This document shows, one piece after another, positions 35,039 through 43,662 of a stretch of DNA of 44,986 nt; the stretch's first letter is position 1; every line of letters starts with the position of its first letter. This DNA is from Bacillus multifaciens. Its GTDB lineage: Bacteria > Bacillota > Bacilli > Bacillales > Bacillaceae_G. The stretch lies in contig NZ_JAVBXD010000035.1 of assembly GCF_030756675.1 (NCBI RefSeq), forward strand, positions 1 through 44,986. The letters run 5' to 3'. A program made the position numbers and the translations under genes. A model generated the notes under the pieces. That model was not told the origin of the DNA, ran no database searches, and was given only the letters and a program-made list of their open reading frames with translations.

Positions 35039-35842
35039 TTATAAAAACGTTCTTTGCACTTTTTCCCAGAACGAATTATTTTTTAGTTTTACTGTTTTGA
35101 TTTGCTTATCGCTTAAACGGACAACTGCTTTTTCGACTTGCTTAATGCTAAGTGCTTCGTTATCCATACCCATGACAGGATAATCTTTGTCATTATGAGT
35201 TAATTTTAATGTTAACGTACGACCGTTGCTTAAGATGAACGGAGAACCAAGTGTCCGGTACGTATTATTATTTAAGGAAGCAAGCTCACTTACTTGGAAA
35301 CATGGAATTAATGGATCCACGACAGCGCCGCTTAGTGATTTATTATATGCAGTGCTACCTGTTGGGGTAGAAACAACTAAGCCATCCCCTCTGAATGTTT
35401 CAAAATATAAATCATCGATGTACACATCTAATACAAATGTTTTAATCACGCTAGAGCGCAGTGAAAATTCATTTAGGCAATAAAACGATGTGTCATGATC
35501 GACAATTACTTGGATTGTTGGATATCTTCTTACTTCAATTTCATTTTTTGTGATTTCTTGAAGGGCGCTATCGACATGGTCGATGTGGAAGTCACAGTAA
35601 AAGGAAATATCATCTGTTGTCGAAACCCCTGCGTATAAGCAATCATCACGAAATCCTGTTTTTCTAACAGCCTGCAAAAATGTACCGTCGTCGCCAACAC
35701 TAATGATAGCGTTTGCGTGCTTTGGATGGTCTAGTATTGTAAATCCGTTTTCCTTTAAAATGTCGTATACTGGTTTCATTTTTTCAATAAGCGTTGCTTT
35801 ATCATCACCGTAAAAGAAAAATAAATTGCGACGATCTTCCAT
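35039..35842 (-). CDS. nadF: NAD kinase (second Bacillus type, YtdI/PpnKB)
   Basis: A 267-residue ATP-NAD kinase that makes NADP. The family GGDGT motif appears as G50-D-D-G-T (SVGDDGTFLQAV), and the second conserved block is DGLVVSTPTGSTAYNKSLSG. Length equals B. subtilis YtdI (267 aa), the second of two Bacillus NAD kinases. GGAGGGA selects the ATG at 35842; five upstream in-frame codons overlap this site. It is divergent from ytfI. Confidence 0.93.
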   Translation of the reverse strand: MEDRRNLFFFYGDDKATLIEKMKPVYDILKENGFTILDHPKHANAIISVGDDGTFLQAVRKTGFRDDCLYAGVSTTDDISFYCDFHIDHVDSALQEITKNEIEVRRYPTIQVIVDHDTSFYCLNEFSLRSSVIKTFVLDVYIDDLYFETFRGDGLVVSTPTGSTAYNKSLSGAVVDPLIPCFQVSELASLNNNTYRTLGSPFILSNGRTLTLKLTHNDKDYPVMGMDNEALSIKQVEKAVVRLSDKQIKTVKLKNNSFWEKVQRTFL

Positions 35843-35943
35843 TTTGTATCCCTCCATGCAGTAAATAATATGTTCAAATAGTATATTTCGATAAAAATAT
35901 AAAAAATCCTTCTATTTTTAGAAAAATCTATATTTTCAATTTC

Positions 35944-35984
35944 GTTTATTTTTTTCATACCATGTCGATAATGGATATGGTATG
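35944..35984 (+). promoter_or_regulatory. SigF-type promoter with an overlapping inverted repeat, for ytfIJ
   Basis: GTTTA (35944-35948), a 15-bp spacer and GTCGATAATG (35964-35973) match the forespore SigF pattern (GYATA-N15-GGNNANAATR) with one mismatch in each box. A perfect 8-bp inverted repeat, CATACCAT (35956-35963) and ATGGTATG (35977-35984), surrounds the -10. Confidence 0.5.
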
Positions 35985-35997
35985 AAAGGATGGTACG

Positions 35998-36627
35998 ATG
36001 AAGTGGCTTGCGATTGGAATTGGAATACTTATTTTGTTTGTCTTACTTATTTTGTTATCGAAATTATCGCTAAAAATTAGTTTGTTATATACCGAAACAG
36101 AAAAACAATGTTTGTTTCAAGTGAAGATATGGATGATTCATTATACGTTTGATGTGTTAGAGCGTATCGAAAAGCAGCAAAGGAAAACAAATCAAAAAAT
36201 TGACAAAGCAGAAGAGGAAGGCGGAACCGAGGAAAAATTTGTGGCATGGCTTGACAGTGCAGCGGAGATTATAAAAAGGCTGCAAGAAATCCATACTATG
36301 ATTAAAGATTTTCTGCAAAAAGTGAAAATCAACAATTGGAGATGGTATTCGCAAATTGGAACAGGTGATGCAGCGAGTACTGGAGTTATTACAGGCTATG
36401 CATGGTCAGTAAAAGGAATCATTGTTGGCGTTGCCGGACAATATGCAGAAATTATTGGTGCGCCGCAACTTGAGATTACTCCAATCTTTCAAGGGAAAAC
36501 TGTGGCATCACATTGTGAATTAACGGCTTCGTTTCGTATATATCGTGCAGTTAAGGCGGTAATTAAGCTGTTTATATTTTTGAAGAAGCAAGGAGTTATT
36601 ACGACAGATCATGCGATGCAGCAATAA
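35998..36627 (+). CDS. ytfI: DUF2953 membrane protein YtfI
   Basis: A 209-residue protein with one N-terminal membrane helix (about residues 2-24), then a beta-rich and helical domain typical of DUF2953 (KISLLYTETEKQCLFQVKIW; WYSQIGTGDAASTGVITGY). In B. subtilis ytfI precedes ytfJ and both are expressed in the forespore. Here the gap to ytfJ is 16 bp. A SigF-like promoter lies 25 bp upstream. Biochemical function is unknown. Confidence 0.88.
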   Translation: MKWLAIGIGILILFVLLILLSKLSLKISLLYTETEKQCLFQVKIWMIHYTFDVLERIEKQQRKTNQKIDKAEEEGGTEEKFVAWLDSAAEIIKRLQEIHTMIKDFLQKVKINNWRWYSQIGTGDAASTGVITGYAWSVKGIIVGVAGQYAEIIGAPQLEITPIFQGKTVASHCELTASFRIYRAVKAVIKLFIFLKKQGVITTDHAMQQ

Positions 36628-36643
36628 ATATAGGGAGGATTAT

Positions 36644-37039
36644 ATGGAACATCCAATTCAAGGATTAATGACAACAGCGATGCAGCATTTAAATCATATG
36701 ATTGATGTAAATACAATCATTGGTGATCCAATTCAGTCACCTGATGGAAGTGTCATCTTAACAGTTTCTAAAGTAAGCTTTGGATTTGCGGCAGGTGGTA
36801 GTGAATTTGGAAAACTGGAAAATAATAATCATCATCCATTTGGCGGCGGTAGCGGCGGCGGTGTTTCCATTAACCCGGTTGCTTTTCTCGTTGTAAATAG
36901 TGAAGGTGTGAAAGTACTTCATTTAGATAAACAGACGCATATACTTGATAAAATCATGGAATTAGCACCGCAAGCAGTTGATAAAGTGAAAGAAATGATG
37001 AACAAACAAAAAGATGAACAGCCGGAGTATGAAATATAG
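36644..37039 (+). CDS. ytfJ: Sporulation protein YtfJ/GerW
   Basis: A 131-residue spore protein of the GerW/YtfJ family. The family core is visible: MEHPIQGLMTTAMQHLNHMI, a strand-rich segment SPDGSVILTVSKVSFGFAAG, a glycine loop FGGGSGGGVSINPVAFLVV and a C-terminal acidic tail. The protein is needed for normal lysozyme-dependent or nutrient germination in B. cereus-like species (gerW), with details varying. GGGAGGAT precedes the ATG at 36644; 11 in-frame upstream codons were excluded. It is the second gene after the SigF-type promoter. Confidence 0.9.
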   Translation: MEHPIQGLMTTAMQHLNHMIDVNTIIGDPIQSPDGSVILTVSKVSFGFAAGGSEFGKLENNNHHPFGGGSGGGVSINPVAFLVVNSEGVKVLHLDKQTHILDKIMELAPQAVDKVKEMMNKQKDEQPEYEI

Positions 37040-37091
37040 AAAATGAAATGCACCTTTTGTAAAGGACGTTAAAAAATGATGCTACATGAAG

Positions 37092-37129
37092 AAGATGATT
37101 TCTGTATTAACAGAAATCATCTTTTTTAG
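37092..37129 (+). terminator. Terminator of ytfI-ytfJ
   Basis: AAGATGATTTCTG (37092-37104) pairs perfectly with CAGAAATCATCTT (37111-37123), then a T run. Confidence 0.88.
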
Positions 37130-37265
37130 ATTTATTCTGTTATTCGCGGGCAGTAAGACCCTTATAGAACGTATATATCATTTAACTCGGAAAATTAATT
37201 CTTTTTAATTTTATATTTATGTATAATGTAAAATATGGATTATTGTGGAAGGGGAGATCCAGCGT

Positions 37266-40200
37266 ATGAATGAAGTTATAGTTTCAAAATCCTTTTTTTC
37301 AAGGTATAAAACAATTGCAGATGCCGTAAAGGGTGCCTCACCAGGTACAACAATAGTAGTAAAACCTGGTGTGTATCGAGAAAATATCCATATTGATAAA
37401 GATATTAACATAATTAGCGAAGATGATAAGAATGATACTGTAATTGAAACGTTTCAAACAGCCTTTTTCATTGAGAATGGGAGCAAAACATTTATAAAAG
37501 GCATTCAAGTTCGTCAGCTTGGACAAGATGATGCAGCTTTAATAAATTGTTCTTCTGGAACAATACAAATACAAGACTGCGATATTTATCCTCAAAATGG
37601 TTCAGGTGTATGGGTGAACCGACAAGGGATATTGTATATGCAATTCTGTCAAATAACTGGTGGGTATACAAATGCAATCAACTTTGGAGAGGGAAGTCAA
37701 GGGACAATAGAAGATTGTGAAATACATGGGATGAAGGGTGAAAAATATCCATCTCTGTTTATTAATAATAGTAATCCGATTATAAAAAATTGCCGCATTT
37801 ATAATAGTGTGAGCAATGCTATTTTTATGAAAAATAATAGCAAACCATTTATAGAAAACTGTGACTTGTTTGATATACAAGATGCCATTCTGTATATATC
37901 TAATAGTGCTCCTACCATAAAGAAATGTAAAATACATGATGGACAAAGTAATGCTTTCCACATAGAAAAGGGAAGTAAACCGATAATAGAAAATTGTGAG
38001 ATATTTAAGTTTACAAATACAATGATATATATTCATGAGAGTCAGCCAGCTATGAAGGGTTGCAAAATGTTTGATGGAAACACAAATGCGGTAATTTTTA
38101 AAGAGCAGAGTGAAGGATTAATTGAGGAATGTGAAATATTTAATTTATTAGGTGAAGAATATCCAGCGATTTGGATAGAAACGAGTCAACCTACATGGAA
38201 GAAATGTAAAATTAGTTATACTGCAAGTAATGCTTATTATATAAGTGAAGGAAGTAAACCGGTAATAGAAAATTGTGAGATTTATAAAACGGAAGGCGAT
38301 GCTTTCCGAATTGTGAAGTCAGAGCCTAGCATTAGATTTTGTAAAATGTATGATGGGGAATCATCTGCTTTTTATATTCAAGAAGAAAGTCGACCTTTTA
38401 TTGAAGAGTGTGAAGCATTTAATTTTAAAGATCAAATTGTAGTAGTAATTACTAGTAGCCCGATGTTTAGAAGGTGTAAATTTCATGATGGTGAAGCGAA
38501 CGGAATATCATTTTATCAAAATGGCGGCGGCCTTTTTGAAGAATGTGAAATATATCAATTTTCAAATGAAAAATATTCTACTATATATGTTAACCAAGGT
38601 ATTCCGGAGTTTAAAAAATGTAAAATTTATAAGGGTACTAGAGATGCAATCTATTTAGAAAATAACAGTGGTTCCATCATGGAAGAATGTGAAGTCTGTC
38701 AATTTCAAAATGAATCCTATGCAATGATTCAAGGGGTACAAAGTAATTTGAAATTAATAAATTGTAAATTATATGAGGGGAATAATAATGCTTTTAATTT
38801 TATAGGAAACAGTCAGTTGACAATAGAGGGATGTGAAATATTTAATTTTTCTAGTGATAACTATTCAATGATTTGGATAGAGGAGAGTTATCTAACACTT
38901 ACAAAGAGTGAATTGTATAAAGGACAATATACGGCTGTAAATATTAATAAGAATAGCGTTGTTTCTATTGAAGATTGTAATATATCAGATTTCAATGAAG
39001 ATTGCGTAGAAATTTATGAGGAAAGCGAAGTATTGCTCCAACGAAATAAAATGTATAACTCTTTAAGAGGGGTTGGAGTCGTAAGTGGTAGCAACTCAAA
39101 AATAATAGAGTGTGATATATATGATTGCCAAGGAACAGCTGTCTGGCTAAATCAGGGACAAGCTACAATCGAGAAAATTCAAATTAAAAATTGTGGTGGG
39201 AATGCACTTAATATGAAAAATAATAGTAACGTTGGTTTTGTAAATGGGAGTATTTCTCAATTTGAATATCCAATGATATATAGTGAAGAAAGTCAATTTG
39301 ATGTAAAGGAAAGTAGTTTTAATCATTGTAAGAATCCAATATTTTTAGTGGAAAAAGAAAGTGAATTTTGGATAGAACAATGTGAAATGTCTCAAGTAGA
39401 GGAATCATCGGCAATTGAAATCAATTCACATGTAAAAGGTACTGTTCAAAAGTGTAACATTTATGATGCTTTTATGGGCATTAAGATTTCATCTGAAAGT
39501 CAAATTACTTTAAAGGATATCAAGTGTTTTGATATAGAAAAAACAGCTTATCAAATTACTGATGATCATTCAGCTACATTAGAAAATTGTAAAACGTATG
39601 TAGAAGTAACGCGTCAGAAAGTACAATCCACTAAAGAATCAAAAGAAGAAAAACAGGATGTAGAAGAAGTACAAGAACAGCAGGAAATTATAGAATCGAA
39701 CGATATAATGACAGAGTTAGAACGTTTTGTTGGAATGAATAGTATTAAGGAACAAATTAAATACTTAATTAACCTTGTAGAAATTACTCGTTATCGAAAA
39801 GAAGCAGGTCTTGACTCCGGGGGAGATATTAAACCAAAACATACCGTTTTTTATGGGAATCCAGGGACGGGAAAAACAACGATTGCTCGTTTGCTAGGGA
39901 AAGTATATAAATCACTTGGACTGCTTGAAAAAGGACATGTTGTTGAAGTAAAGCGTGAAGACTTGGTGGGAGCCTATATTGGTCATTCTGAAGAGAAAAC
40001 AAAACAGCGTATCGATGAAGCAATGGGCGGAGTTTTGTTTATTGATGAAGCATATTCGTTAAGTATTGAAGATGGAGCACGTGATTTTGGGAGACAAGTT
40101 ATTGAAGTTTTATTAGCAGCTCTTGAAAATCATCGCGGAGAATTTTTATGTATCGTTGCTGGTTATGAGAAAGAAATGGAACGATTTATTGCTTCTAATC

Positions 40201-41384
40201 CAGGTTTGAAAAGCCGTTTTGTATCTTATATGAAATTTGAAGATTATACACCAGATGAATTGATGGAAATTGGAAATCGCTTGTTAGATGATAAGAAGTA
40301 CCGCTTAACAGAGGAAGCGGAAAATTATGTATATGAACAATTTGTATGGCTGTATAGAAAGCGGGATGAACATTTTGGAAACGCACGTACGGTTCGGGAA
40401 CAAGTAGATAAATGGATTACATTGCAAGCGAACCGAATTAGTACATTACCAAGAAGTGAATGGAAGAACAAAGAAGTATTGACGACAATTCGTTTGGAGG
40501 ATGTTGAAAAAGCATTCCAACAAAGAGATGCAAGAAAAGTGGCTGTTCCAATTAATGAGAAATTACTACAAGAGCAAATGGACCGTTTGGATAGTTTAAT
40601 CGGTTTAACAAAGGTGAAAAAAGAAATTGAAAGATTAATCCAGCTTGTTTCTTATTATCGAGAAGAAGGTAAGGATATAAGAGAGCTTTCCATGCATATT
40701 TCGTTAATTGGTAATCCAGGAACAGGAAAAACAGAGGTTGCGCGAATTATTGCAAAAGTGTATGAGGCATTAGGAATTTTAGAGCGCGGAGATTGTGTGG
40801 AAGTAGACCGAAAAGAATTGGTTGATAAATATCAAGGGGGAACGGAAGAGAAAACAGCGGGTGTATTACAAAAAGCAATGGGAGGCACACTGTTTATTGA
40901 TGAGGCATATACATTGACGAATAAGGGGAGTAATGATTCTGGACATATAGCTGTGGAATTATTGCTAAAACAAATGGAAGATAAACGCGGAGAATTTATC
41001 GTATTAGTTGCTGGATATGAAGATGAGATGGAAGAGTTCCTTGATAGCAATAAAGGTCTTCGTCGTCGCTTTGATCGCCGCCTTGTATTTGAAGATTATA
41101 CACCAGAAGAAATGATTCAAATTGCAAATTATTATATGACTAAAAAGCTGTATAGTATGTCAGCCGAAGCAAGACACATGCTTGTTGAATATTTTACTTA
41201 TCTGTATGAAAATCGCGATAAAACATATGGGAATGCAGGTTTGGCTCGTAAGATTATTGAACAGGCAATGAAAAATTTAGATTATCGTATCGCTACCTTG
41301 CCAATAGAAGAGCGAATGGAAGAACGGAAATATACAATTAGTGTGGAAGATATACAGGCACTTTTACAACAACAGGAGCAATAA
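37266..41384 (+). CDS. Beta-helix / dual CbxX-SpoVK AAA+ ATPase fusion protein
   Basis: A 1372-residue protein without signal peptide or membrane segment. Residues 1 to about 780 form a right-handed parallel beta-helix: a pectate-lyase-like cap (YKTIADAVKGASPGTTIVVK), then about 30 coils of 22-26 residues, 24 of which have Cys at the same position (IENCEIF, IKKCKIHD, IEECEIYQ). A charged linker (about 780-820) follows. Then come two AAA+ domains of the CbxX/CfxQ/SpoVK class: Walker A GNPGTGKT at 864-871 and 1149-1156, Walker B LFIDEA ending at 929 and 1214, plus pore and Arg-finger regions (SNPGLKSRF; SNKGLRRRFDRR). Both Walker sets are intact. GGGGAG 9 nt upstream selects the ATG at 37266, and TATAAT is at 37222-37227. 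It separates ytfJ from tpx. Function is unknown; cytosolic protein remodelling on a beta-helix platform is inference. Confidence 0.93.
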   Translation: MNEVIVSKSFFSRYKTIADAVKGASPGTTIVVKPGVYRENIHIDKDINIISEDDKNDTVIETFQTAFFIENGSKTFIKGIQVRQLGQDDAALINCSSGTIQIQDCDIYPQNGSGVWVNRQGILYMQFCQITGGYTNAINFGEGSQGTIEDCEIHGMKGEKYPSLFINNSNPIIKNCRIYNSVSNAIFMKNNSKPFIENCDLFDIQDAILYISNSAPTIKKCKIHDGQSNAFHIEKGSKPIIENCEIFKFTNTMIYIHESQPAMKGCKMFDGNTNAVIFKEQSEGLIEECEIFNLLGEEYPAIWIETSQPTWKKCKISYTASNAYYISEGSKPVIENCEIYKTEGDAFRIVKSEPSIRFCKMYDGESSAFYIQEESRPFIEECEAFNFKDQIVVVITSSPMFRRCKFHDGEANGISFYQNGGGLFEECEIYQFSNEKYSTIYVNQGIPEFKKCKIYKGTRDAIYLENNSGSIMEECEVCQFQNESYAMIQGVQSNLKLINCKLYEGNNNAFNFIGNSQLTIEGCEIFNFSSDNYSMIWIEESYLTLTKSELYKGQYTAVNINKNSVVSIEDCNISDFNEDCVEIYEESEVLLQRNKMYNSLRGVGVVSGSNSKIIECDIYDCQGTAVWLNQGQATIEKIQIKNCGGNALNMKNNSNVGFVNGSISQFEYPMIYSEESQFDVKESSFNHCKNPIFLVEKESEFWIEQCEMSQVEESSAIEINSHVKGTVQKCNIYDAFMGIKISSESQITLKDIKCFDIEKTAYQITDDHSATLENCKTYVEVTRQKVQSTKESKEEKQDVEEVQEQQEIIESNDIMTELERFVGMNSIKEQIKYLINLVEITRYRKEAGLDSGGDIKPKHTVFYGNPGTGKTTIARLLGKVYKSLGLLEKGHVVEVKREDLVGAYIGHSEEKTKQRIDEAMGGVLFIDEAYSLSIEDGARDFGRQVIEVLLAALENHRGEFLCIVAGYEKEMERFIASNPGLKSRFVSYMKFEDYTPDELMEIGNRLLDDKKYRLTEEAENYVYEQFVWLYRKRDEHFGNARTVREQVDKWITLQANRISTLPRSEWKNKEVLTTIRLEDVEKAFQQRDARKVAVPINEKLLQEQMDRLDSLIGLTKVKKEIERLIQLVSYYREEGKDIRELSMHISLIGNPGTGKTEVARIIAKVYEALGILERGDCVEVDRKELVDKYQGGTEEKTAGVLQKAMGGTLFIDEAYTLTNKGSNDSGHIAVELLLKQMEDKRGEFIVLVAGYEDEMEEFLDSNKGLRRRFDRRLVFEDYTPEEMIQIANYYMTKKLYSMSAEARHMLVEYFTYLYENRDKTYGNAGLARKIIEQAMKNLDYRIATLPIEERMEERKYTISVEDIQALLQQQEQ

Positions 41385-41463
41385 AAAAGTGAAATCAGGG
41401 AATATGTGCAAATTAAAATAGGCTCTTTTGTTGAAAAAATTATATAAATTGAGTTAGTTTCAT

Positions 41464-41494
41464 TTGTATTTTAAGGGCATTATGACTATCATTA
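41464..41494 (+). promoter_or_regulatory. tpx promoter with a PerR-like box
   Basis: TTGTAT (41464-41469), a 17-bp spacer and TATCAT (41487-41492). TTATGACTATCATTA (41480-41494) overlaps the -10 and matches the PerR box TTATAATNATTATAA at 11 of 14 fixed positions. Peroxide control of a peroxidase is reasonable but unproved. Confidence 0.4.
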
Positions 41495-41536
41495 ACACTG
41501 TACATACTTTGTTTTTAGAAAAGGGAGGATTTTCAA

Positions 41537-42037
41537 ATGGCAAACGTAACGTTTAAAGGAAACCCAATCACTTTAGTTGGCACAGAAGTTAAAGTAGGCG
41601 ATCAAGCACCGAACTTCCAAGTGTTAGCAAATGATTTATCTCCGGTAACTTTAGAAACATATAAAGGCGCAGTGAAATTAATTAGTGTTGTACCATCTAT
41701 TGATACAGGTGTATGTGATGCGCAAACTCGTCGTTTCAACGAAGATGCAGCTAGCATTGAAAACGCAAAAGTATTAACAATTAGCGTTGATTTACCATTT
41801 GCTCAAAAGCGTTGGTGTGCAGCTAACGGTTTAGAGAATGTTGCAACGCTTTCTGATCACCGCGACCTTTCTTTTGGTGAGGCATACGGTGTTGTAATGA
41901 AAGAACTTCGTTTGCTTGCACGTGCAGTATTCGTAGTAGATAGCAACGACAAAGTTGTTTACGTAGAGTACGTAAGTGAAGGTACAAGCCATCCAAATTA
42001 CGAAGCAGCATTAGAAGCAGCAAAAGCTGCGAAGTAA
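41537..42037 (+). CDS. tpx: Thiol peroxidase (atypical 2-Cys peroxiredoxin)
   Basis: A 166-residue peroxiredoxin that reduces hydrogen peroxide and organic peroxides with electrons from thioredoxin. The peroxidatic C60 is in [15 protein letters not shown] and the resolving C94 in KRWCAANG, the same numbering offset as E. coli Tpx (C61/C95). GGGAGGA precedes the ATG, and a strong terminator follows. In B. subtilis it lies next to ytfJ, as I recall; here the beta-helix ATPase gene intervenes. Confidence 0.96.
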   Translation: MANVTFKGNPITLVGTEVKVGDQAPNFQVLANDLSPVTLETYKGAVKLISVVPSIDTGVCDAQTRRFNEDAASIENAKVLTISVDLPFAQKRWCAANGLENVATLSDHRDLSFGEAYGVVMKELRLLARAVFVVDSNDKVVYVEYVSEGTSHPNYEAALEAAKAAK

Positions 42038-42051
42038 TACGGGCAACAAAG

Positions 42052-42083
42052 AGCGACCTCTTAATGAAGAGGTCGCTTTTTTA
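42052..42083 (+). terminator. Terminator of tpx
   Basis: AGCGACCTCTT (42052-42062) pairs perfectly with AAGAGGTCGCT (42067-42077) with an AATG loop and T tract. Confidence 0.88.
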
Positions 42084-42171
42084 TGATAGCAAGTATTGAT
42101 ATATGTAAATTCGTTTTGATTTTTGAACATGAGTCATTGTTATGCAGAACAAAAAGTGATTCGCACTCGCT

Positions 42172-42273
42172 TTCTCTCTTCGTTTTAACCCTTTGCATGT
42201 GGCAGAAAAAGGCCCTAACCGCTACTATGCATGGCCAGATGCTCTCGCCCACCTAAAAAAGAGTTTTTGTTTT
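42172..42273 (-). repeat. Dispersed repeat, full-length (copy 6 of 6)
   Basis: On the minus strand it reads TTTTTTAGGTGGGCGAGAGC, ATCTGGCCATGCATAGTAGC, GGTTAGGGCCTTTTTCTGCC, ACATGCAAAGGGTTAAAACG. It is the cleanest copy in the window and is antisense to the flanking tpx and ytxK genes. Confidence 0.8.
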
Positions 42274-42376
42274 TTTACATTTTCATTTATATATTGTCGA
42301 TTCAATATGAATGAAAAGAATTTAGAATATGGTATGATATAAGTTATGTGTATTTTAGTTTGAAGGAGGAATTTTA

Positions 42377-43363
42377 GTGAGTTCAACAGTAGAAACATTA
42401 TTTTCTATTTTTGATTCTTCTGCCGTAATTTTACGTAAAGAATTAAATATAACGTATTTAGAAGCACTTGTAGAGACAGGTGATAATTTATTTGAAGGAA
42501 CAATTTTACAAGAAGGCCTAGAACAACCAACAATTGAAAGATTAGAGCGTGAATATAGCAAGTTTAATGAAGAAAACTATAAAGGCGAAGAAATTCGCAA
42601 AGCGTTTCAACTGGCCATCTTAAAAGGGATGAAAGACGGCGTACAAGCAAATCATGAAATGACGCCTGATGCAGTTGGAATGTTTATGAGTTATTTGTTC
42701 CATAAATTTATGAAGGATCAAAAGGAAATAACTGTACTAGATCCTGCAATTGGAACGGGTAATTTATTAACGACAATCTTCAATGGTTGTCTAGAAGGTA
42801 CAACGATGAGTGGCTTTGGAGTAGATGTGGATGACTTACTTGTTAAACTTGCACTAGTCAATGCGAATTTACAAAAACAAGCGGTCGAGTTCTTTAATCA
42901 AGATGGACTAGCTTCTCTTTATATTGATCCAGTTGATGCGGTTGTGTGTGATTTACCAATCGGCTATTATCCAAATGAAATCGGTGCAAGTGAATATACG
43001 TTAAAAGCAGACGAAGGTATGTCTTATGCACATCATCTTTTTATTGAACAAAGTGTCAAACATACAAAAGAAGGCGGCTATTTATTTTTCTTAGTGCCAA
43101 ACTTCATTTTTGAAAGCGATCAAGCACCAAAGCTTCATGCATTTATTAAAGAAACATGTTTTGTGCAAGGTTTACTACAGTTACCTGTTTCCATGTTTAA
43201 GAATGAAAAAAATGCAAAAAGTATATTTGTTCTCCAAAAGAAAGGGCAAAACGTACAAATGCCAAAACAAGCGCTATTAGTAGAACTACCAAAATTCTCT
43301 AACATGCAAGCGATGGAGAACATTATGCAGCAAATTAATGGTTGGTTTGTTGAGAAAAACTAA
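42377..43363 (+). CDS. ytxK: YtxK, N6-DNA-methylase-fold protein
   Basis: A 328-residue class I methyltransferase-fold protein related to N6-adenine DNA methylases. Motif I is VLDPAIGTGNL (D122-P-A-I-G-T-G). The catalytic NPPY/DPPY motif is replaced by D192-L-P-I-G-Y-Y-P. The C-terminal part has FLVPNFIFES and QLPVSMFKNEKNAKSIFVLQ, as in type I HsdM proteins. There is no DNA-recognition domain. Together these suggest a non-DNA substrate or a non-catalytic role. The start is GTG with AAGGAGGA upstream. It sits before ackA, as in B. subtilis. Confidence 0.88.
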   Translation: MSSTVETLFSIFDSSAVILRKELNITYLEALVETGDNLFEGTILQEGLEQPTIERLEREYSKFNEENYKGEEIRKAFQLAILKGMKDGVQANHEMTPDAVGMFMSYLFHKFMKDQKEITVLDPAIGTGNLLTTIFNGCLEGTTMSGFGVDVDDLLVKLALVNANLQKQAVEFFNQDGLASLYIDPVDAVVCDLPIGYYPNEIGASEYTLKADEGMSYAHHLFIEQSVKHTKEGGYLFFLVPNFIFESDQAPKLHAFIKETCFVQGLLQLPVSMFKNEKNAKSIFVLQKKGQNVQMPKQALLVELPKFSNMQAMENIMQQINGWFVEKN

Positions 43364-43506
43364 AAAGGGTACGTATATAACAGATAGATACTCATATATA
43401 GTACAGTTTTATATTGTTTACAAAATTAAGTAATATATATAAGTGGCGAAATTAAAAACATTCAATCTGTAATATAAAAAAAATAATCGTGTTACAATTT
43501 TTTCAC

Positions 43507-43590
43507 TTGAAATATATGTCGTACGATGTTTAAATTAAAATCGTGAGTATTAAATTTTTATCAGTGAAACGGTTCTGTTATCTGAAAAAA
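43507..43590 (+). promoter_or_regulatory. Weak promoter and CodY-like signals upstream of ackA
   Basis: TTGAAA (43507-43512), a 17-bp spacer and TTAAAT (43530-43535) form a weak SigA-type promoter. TGTTATCTGAAAAAA (43576-43590) matches the CodY motif at only 10 of 15 positions. CcpA and CodY activate ackA in B. subtilis; I did not find a clear cre site here. The rest of the 299-bp gap shows no gene. Confidence 0.3.
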
Positions 43591-43662
43591 AATTAAAGAC
43601 ATAAAATAGAGCGGTTTGTGGAGAGATTCCACACAGCTAGAGAAAAAGGGGCGAAAGACTAG

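Noticed and set aside
37602-38036. 144-residue minus-strand ORF inside the beta-helix gene
   Set aside because: It mirrors the repeated codons of the beta-helix and is rich in Ile, Phe and Tyr, with no ribosome binding site or family resemblance.
43561-43581. TGAAACGGTTCTGTTA upstream of ackA as a CcpA cre site
   Set aside because: The spacing before CG is one base short of the cre consensus and the 3' half does not match.
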